Source: Gorsachius magnificus
Lineage: Eukaryota; Chordata; Aves; Pelecaniformes; Ardeidae
Assembly (NCBI GenBank): GCA_034008185.1
Contig: CM067095.1
Location: forward strand, 3,766,610 to 3,830,609
DNA length: 64,000 bases
Direction: 5' to 3'
The notes under the pieces are model-generated. The model saw only the letters and a list, made by a program, of their open reading frames with translations, was not told the DNA's origin and made no database searches. Position 1 is the stretch's first letter. Each line of letters starts with the position of its first letter. Of this stretch, positions 59,801-64,000 are shown piece by piece. The position numbers and the translations under genes were made by a program.

Positions 59801-62800
59801 GGTTTTTAGATGTTCAAAAGTACCTTTACTATTAAAAATTGACCTGAAGAGTAAATAAGATGTCACATGGGAAGTGAGGTACATGGACAATTATTTTAAT
59901 CTTACTGTTTTTACTCTGCTTCCATAATTGCATAGTCAAACATTTATGCTCCTGTTGAACTCCATGATAAAATACAAACACAAGGCCACACCCAGGTACC
60001 TGCCGTAGATGGCCTGCAATCTCCAGTGTGCTGTGGTCTTGTAAACGCCATAGCCCTTCCAAGTAAAGAGGTTTTAAACAACCTTGATATTTGAAAAACA
60101 ATTTTAAATTGATTCAAACATCAGTTCTCGGGAACAGGAGAAATGTGGGTTTCAGCAGTGTATGATTGTCCTTATGCAGAAGTGAGAACACTGGTTCATT
60201 TTCCATTTTTGAAACTCAAGAATTGATGAAAGGATTTTTAATCAAATTAAAATAGCTTGCCAATAAGTATCATTACTCAGTAAATGAAAGGCGTGTGTTG
60301 CAGTGGAAACTTAGTAGTAGCTCTTATAAGAGCTAGAATCTATTTGGTTCTTTGTTTTTTGTTTGTTTGGGGTTTTTTTAAATTAAATTTAATTTTAAGG
60401 TGTTGTAACACTTCTCTGTACTGTATGAGATTCAGAAAGTAAAACTGGCCAGTTCCTTATCAGTGTCTTGGAGCCTGTTTAACTTCATCACACTTCTCTT
60501 AGAGAACGTATTTATAAACAAGTAAACATCAATTGCAAACAGTAGAGAAACACAGTTTAGTTATTTCAGTAGATTTTTGTTTCTCTTTGTGCATTTAATA
60601 GCATTTGGGGCTTGATGAAGAAGTTACTGAAGTCAGTATGAGCTCTTATCCTTATTCCCGTATTCTTGATCACACTCTAACAAGTGTTTGCCTTCACTGC
60701 ATTTTCCTATGTGGCTTGGTTTTTTAGCGAAGTCCCAAAACTTGAAAGATGCAGGGGTTTTAAAACACTGCGTTTTAAGCTGATGCCAGTTACTTTTCTT
60801 TTTAATTTTAGGCATTTAATGTCTGCTTTGAACAGCACAAATGATTATGCAGTGTTGAAAATAAAAATTTTAACTCTTTACTGATGATAGGAGAGGTAGT
60901 AGGTACTTTTTATGGCTACCTCAGCATTTTACGTGAAGATCAGACACTGCCTCTGAAACAGTGTTTTCTCCATTTCATTGCTGCGTATAACACTTTCTCT
61001 GAATGCCTCCAAACTACAAACATTACGTCCCAAGGGAGTGCTGTGAAATAAGAAGACATTTCTATTTTACAAATGGAGAGACCAATGCAGCAAGGTCACG
61101 TGCAAGGTTGATAACAGTGTGGGGAATGAAAGAGTGATTGAAATTCTTACTGCAGTCTTCTAGCCTTTAGTTACGCTCCTCCTGTTCTCCTTTAATTATG
61201 TTACTTGACAAAATTAAGGGGTGGAGGACAAGAGAAGGGATTAATCTATTTACTGTCTGCCTAGACTCATAAGTATTATTTGGAAATAAATATGTGGACT
61301 ATATCCTTTTAACTCATAAAGAAATTTTTGTCCCTTTGGAGTTGCTCAAGCTGATGTTAAATGCAGTATTAACTTCTAATCTGTGCTGTTTGAAAGTATT
61401 TAGTAGCTCATTCACTTTAACACTACATTTATACGGTAGTTGTGTCTGCCTCTGTGGCTCTGAGGCAGTTAGATCTTTATTATAGGTTATGGCAGTTGCC
61501 AGAAAAAAAAAAAAAAAGCAAAACAAACCAAAACTCTCCTCCCCAACCCTTAAATTGTGGATGCTGAATCTCTTAACACTCCTGATGCTCTGAACACCAA
61601 AAGCTATAATATTACATTGTGTTTGTGGGGGTAGTAGTATGAAAAAAAAAAAAAGCTATTTGTAGATAAGTCTAACATGGAGCTGATTAATTTGGAGTGG
61701 GGTATGAAATCTGAAACACTTCTAGTATAAGAAATGTAATTGCTCCTATAAATTGGAACCTGTCTTAAGAGCATAGTTCAGGGAAGTCCTCTGCTAAGGT
61801 GGGCTTGATTCTCTGTGGCTTTTGCAGCTGTGCCTGTGTGTGAGGAGGAGAATTGCCTGATTTATCCCCAACTATTCCCTTTTTCTGTTGTCAGTTGCTA
61901 CTGCAGGACCAAAGGTAGCAGAAGGAGAAGCACGGGATAGAGTCCTGATACATTGCAGTAATTTACCACTTTTTTGATTTTGAAAGTGAGCTCCTGCAAA
62001 GGCTTCTTGTGTCAGTTTAAAGAGGAAGATGTCCCAAGTCATTCTCTGCTAGTTCTGTAGTGTCTTCTAGGCTGTTTAATTCCCTCTCTCATGTGGTGGA
62101 CATGAAAATGGGGAGCAATTTGCAGATTTGTTTGAAACTTTTCTTCCCTTTCATATCAAGTTTTATGATTTTGTAATGATCTCTGCACTGGATTCTTGCA
62201 TTTCTTAAGTCAGCATCCAATTTTTTAACCTGAATCTAATTATAAAATGCAGGTGTTTAATTTTCCAGTAATGTGAAGCCATGCTTTTCTACTTTGTTTT
62301 ATTAGCTTAATAACATACCTGAATTAGAGAGTCATAGTCCTCCCTTTTTCCGTGTCAGGGCAATTGTTCTCTGGGCCAGCAGCCCGGTAATGCTGTCGCC
62401 TGAGCCTGGGATAAAAAGCTTCTGCAGGGAGGCTGCCCTCCCACTGGGATGTTATGGGGGAGATTTCTGTCCTATGTATAACGTTTTTAATACAGTAACT
62501 AGAAAACTGCCTAACCCCCTTTTCCTTCCCTTGTTTTAGAGAGAAGGCACTTGTGATGCATGCTTATTCACACTTAAATACGTACTGGTTAATTAGCTTA
62601 TTTTGTTCCCAGTGTTTGATGCGTTACATCTGGTGTGGAATGAGATTTATCCCTCTTGCGTGCTGTGGAGTAGTGGTTTGCCAGGACTTCACAGTTCTGT
62701 ACGTGTAGAGAGTGAGCTGCTCAACACACTGTTGTGTTCCAGGAAGCAGTTGCTACGCTAGGACTTATTCATAATTTTAAATATAAAAATGCCTAAGTAC

Positions 62801-63534
62801 TTGTTTTGGTGGTACTAGGATCACTAGCTGATCAAAAATGGTTTGATGCGTGATTGACTGGTGCAAAAAGATACCTTGTTCAAGAGTGATACAGCTATCA
62901 AGAGAGGTATTCTAATATTTACTGTCAACTTTGAGGTACTAAACAGAGATAAAGCTGTATCTTCCCAGGTTATTGGCCTAAGTACGACTGGTTTGGCTTA
63001 GATTGATATTTTTTTGGGTTTGCATCAATTTAAGTTGGTAATGCAGGAATTTGTTATTTTTCACTTGAAATAATTGGCCTGTTCAGTGACTTTATCCATG
63101 TTTAAAACTGTTATGAAATAATTCTTCCAAATCACTATTTTCCTTCAGACAAGTCCTAAGATGCCCTTTCTGTGCTTTGCAGAGTTGTCAGTAGTCTGTT
63201 ACGAAAGGCACTGATCCGCATTTGAGATAAAAAAACCTTTTTAAATGCATTTTTAATACTCCTACTTCATTGTGTCTGTAGTGATATTAATGTATTTTTG
63301 TATTTTCCTGACATATCAAAAAATAACAATTTTTTTAATACCTTGTCTCAGAGAACTTTACTTCTCACAGGTGCAAAATTTTTCTTTCTTATTTGCGTGG
63401 GCTGCCACCACTAAAACCTCAAGCTTCTTTAACATTAAAGAAACCCACATTGACCTCTAAGCATTTTGAAAAATAAATATGAATCTTGCTTAATACTGTT
63501 GTTTACTTACGCTTACACTGTGCTTGCTTTTCAG
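56831..63534 (+). other. Presumed UBE2L3 intron 1
   Basis: AT-rich DNA between the promoter island and exon 2, without recognisable exons. An A-run lies at about 61503-61517 and a shorter one at 61640-61653. A weak MIR-like match, reverse orientation, lies at about 61058-61105 (ATTTTACAAATGGAGAGACC, then AAGGTCACG). Assignment as intron depends on the island at 56.1-56.8 kb being the promoter. Confidence 0.55.
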
Positions 63535-63630
63535 GAGCTTGAAGAAATCCGCAAATGTGGAATGAAAAACTTCCGTAATATCCAGGTTGATGAAGCTAAT
63601 TTATTGACCTGGCAAGGGCTTATTGTTCCT
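63535..63630 (+). CDS. UBE2L3: UBE2L3 (UbcH7) exon 2, partial gene
   Basis: UBE2L3 is an E2 ubiquitin-conjugating enzyme that passes ubiquitin by transthiolation to HECT and RING-between-RING E3 ligases such as parkin and HOIP. The exon is 96 bases, 32 codons in phase 0, beginning ELEEIRKCGMKNFRNIQVDE and ending ANLLTWQGLIVP. This corresponds to about residues 10-41 of the 154-residue protein: the first helix and the first strands of the UBC fold. By recall it is identical to the mammalian protein, as expected of this highly conserved enzyme. It is bounded by a pyrimidine-rich acceptor (TGCTTGCTTTTCAG, ending 63534) and a strong donor (GTGAGT, 63631-63636). The catalytic cysteine (Cys86) and the rest lie in exons beyond the right edge. 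The nine-codon first exon was not located. The intact reading frame and splice sites make this the true gene, not a retrocopy. Confidence 0.98.
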
Positions 63631-63636
63631 GTGAGT

Positions 63637-64000
63637 ATAGACTGCTCCTTATTCTAATGAGCTTTAAAATAAAACGAGGATCATTTGTATCCCATAAATC
63701 AGCAGTTTAGTAGTGCTGCTGGTGCCTATTAGATAATATTTGCACCCTGACAAGAATCTCTTTTACTACTATAAAACCTGGCTTTCAGAGTTGTGGGTTT
63801 GCGCTGAAGCCAGTCGTTTATAAATACAGCTAAGTTTGTGTAGATTGTACTGCAGCATCTTAAATGTACTCTGGGCAATGAAGTGTGGTCCTGGATTTAA
63901 TTCTTGTCTCTCTCCAGACATCTTGTGTAATCTTGGGCCAATAGTGTAATCTTCCCGTCTCATTTTATTTGAGTGTCTTCTGTGTTTCATTTTATCAAAG
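63637..64000 (+). other. UBE2L3 intron 2 (partial) with a MIR-like relic
   Basis: The sequence after the exon 2 donor is intronic and runs off the window. At about 63880-63970 the order GTCCTGGATTTAATTCTTG, TCTTGTGTAATCTTGGGCCA and ATCTTCCCGTCTCATTTTA resembles the plus-strand MIR consensus, strongly diverged. Confidence 0.6.

Noticed and set aside
60600..60640. TTG ATG AAG at about 60612 as the end of UBE2L3 exon 1 (LMK)
   Set aside because: The preceding codons do not fit MAASRR, no GT donor follows the AAG, and the context is AT-rich intron.
63475..63657. ATG at 63466-63475 extending the UBE2L3 exon upstream
   Set aside because: The open frame simply reads through the pyrimidine-rich acceptor. 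The CAG at 63532-63534 and the known exon boundary show the upstream part is intron.
1..64000. CRISPR arrays, bacterial operons or phage-like modules
   Set aside because: The window is vertebrate DNA with introns, CR1 elements and CpG islands; no such structure exists here.

Overview
This is vertebrate nuclear DNA, almost certainly from a bird. Most of the 64 kb is non-coding. It holds CR1-type LINE fragments with the typical ATTCTATGATT-type 3' end, old MIR-like SINE relics, microsatellites and two CpG islands. One exon of a protein gene is certain: exon 2 of UBE2L3 (the ubiquitin-conjugating enzyme UbcH7), on the + strand at 63535-63630 near the right edge. The low repeat load suggests an avian microchromosome; the chromosome itself is not shown by the sequence.

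Layout. 1-2000: AT-rich non-coding DNA. 2030-4560: a large CpG island with a G-rich minisatellite, a CA repeat, a CTC repeat and a polypurine block; its inner right part looks like the promoter and first non-coding exon of a leftward gene whose body would lie beyond the left edge. 4600-49100: a gene desert with a degraded LINE reverse-transcriptase fragment (9.8-10.3 kb), a CAG-rich compound minisatellite (20.65-20.99 kb), an inverted repeat with clustered RFX-like half-sites (24.5 kb), CR1 copies (23.5, 31.3, 40.0, 42.6 and 45.8 kb) and MIR relics (26.8, 31.2 and 34.2 kb). 49130-50280, minus strand: a broken, intronless copy of a RIM-binding-protein gene with SH3 and fibronectin III coding. 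52.8-53.4 kb: an old CR1 carrying a 51-bp internal tandem duplication. 56.09-56.83 kb: a second CpG island, the likely UBE2L3 promoter. 57-63.5 kb: presumed UBE2L3 intron 1.

The most interesting observation is the RIM-binding-protein relic. It lies divergently just upstream of UBE2L3. From general knowledge, the intronless RIMBP3 genes of mammals sit beside UBE2L3 in the same divergent arrangement. The bird relic therefore looks like the decayed orthologue of RIMBP3, which would date the retrogene before the mammal-bird split. No new multi-gene system is visible. Nearly all longer open frames in the two islands and in the CAG tract are compositional artefacts.
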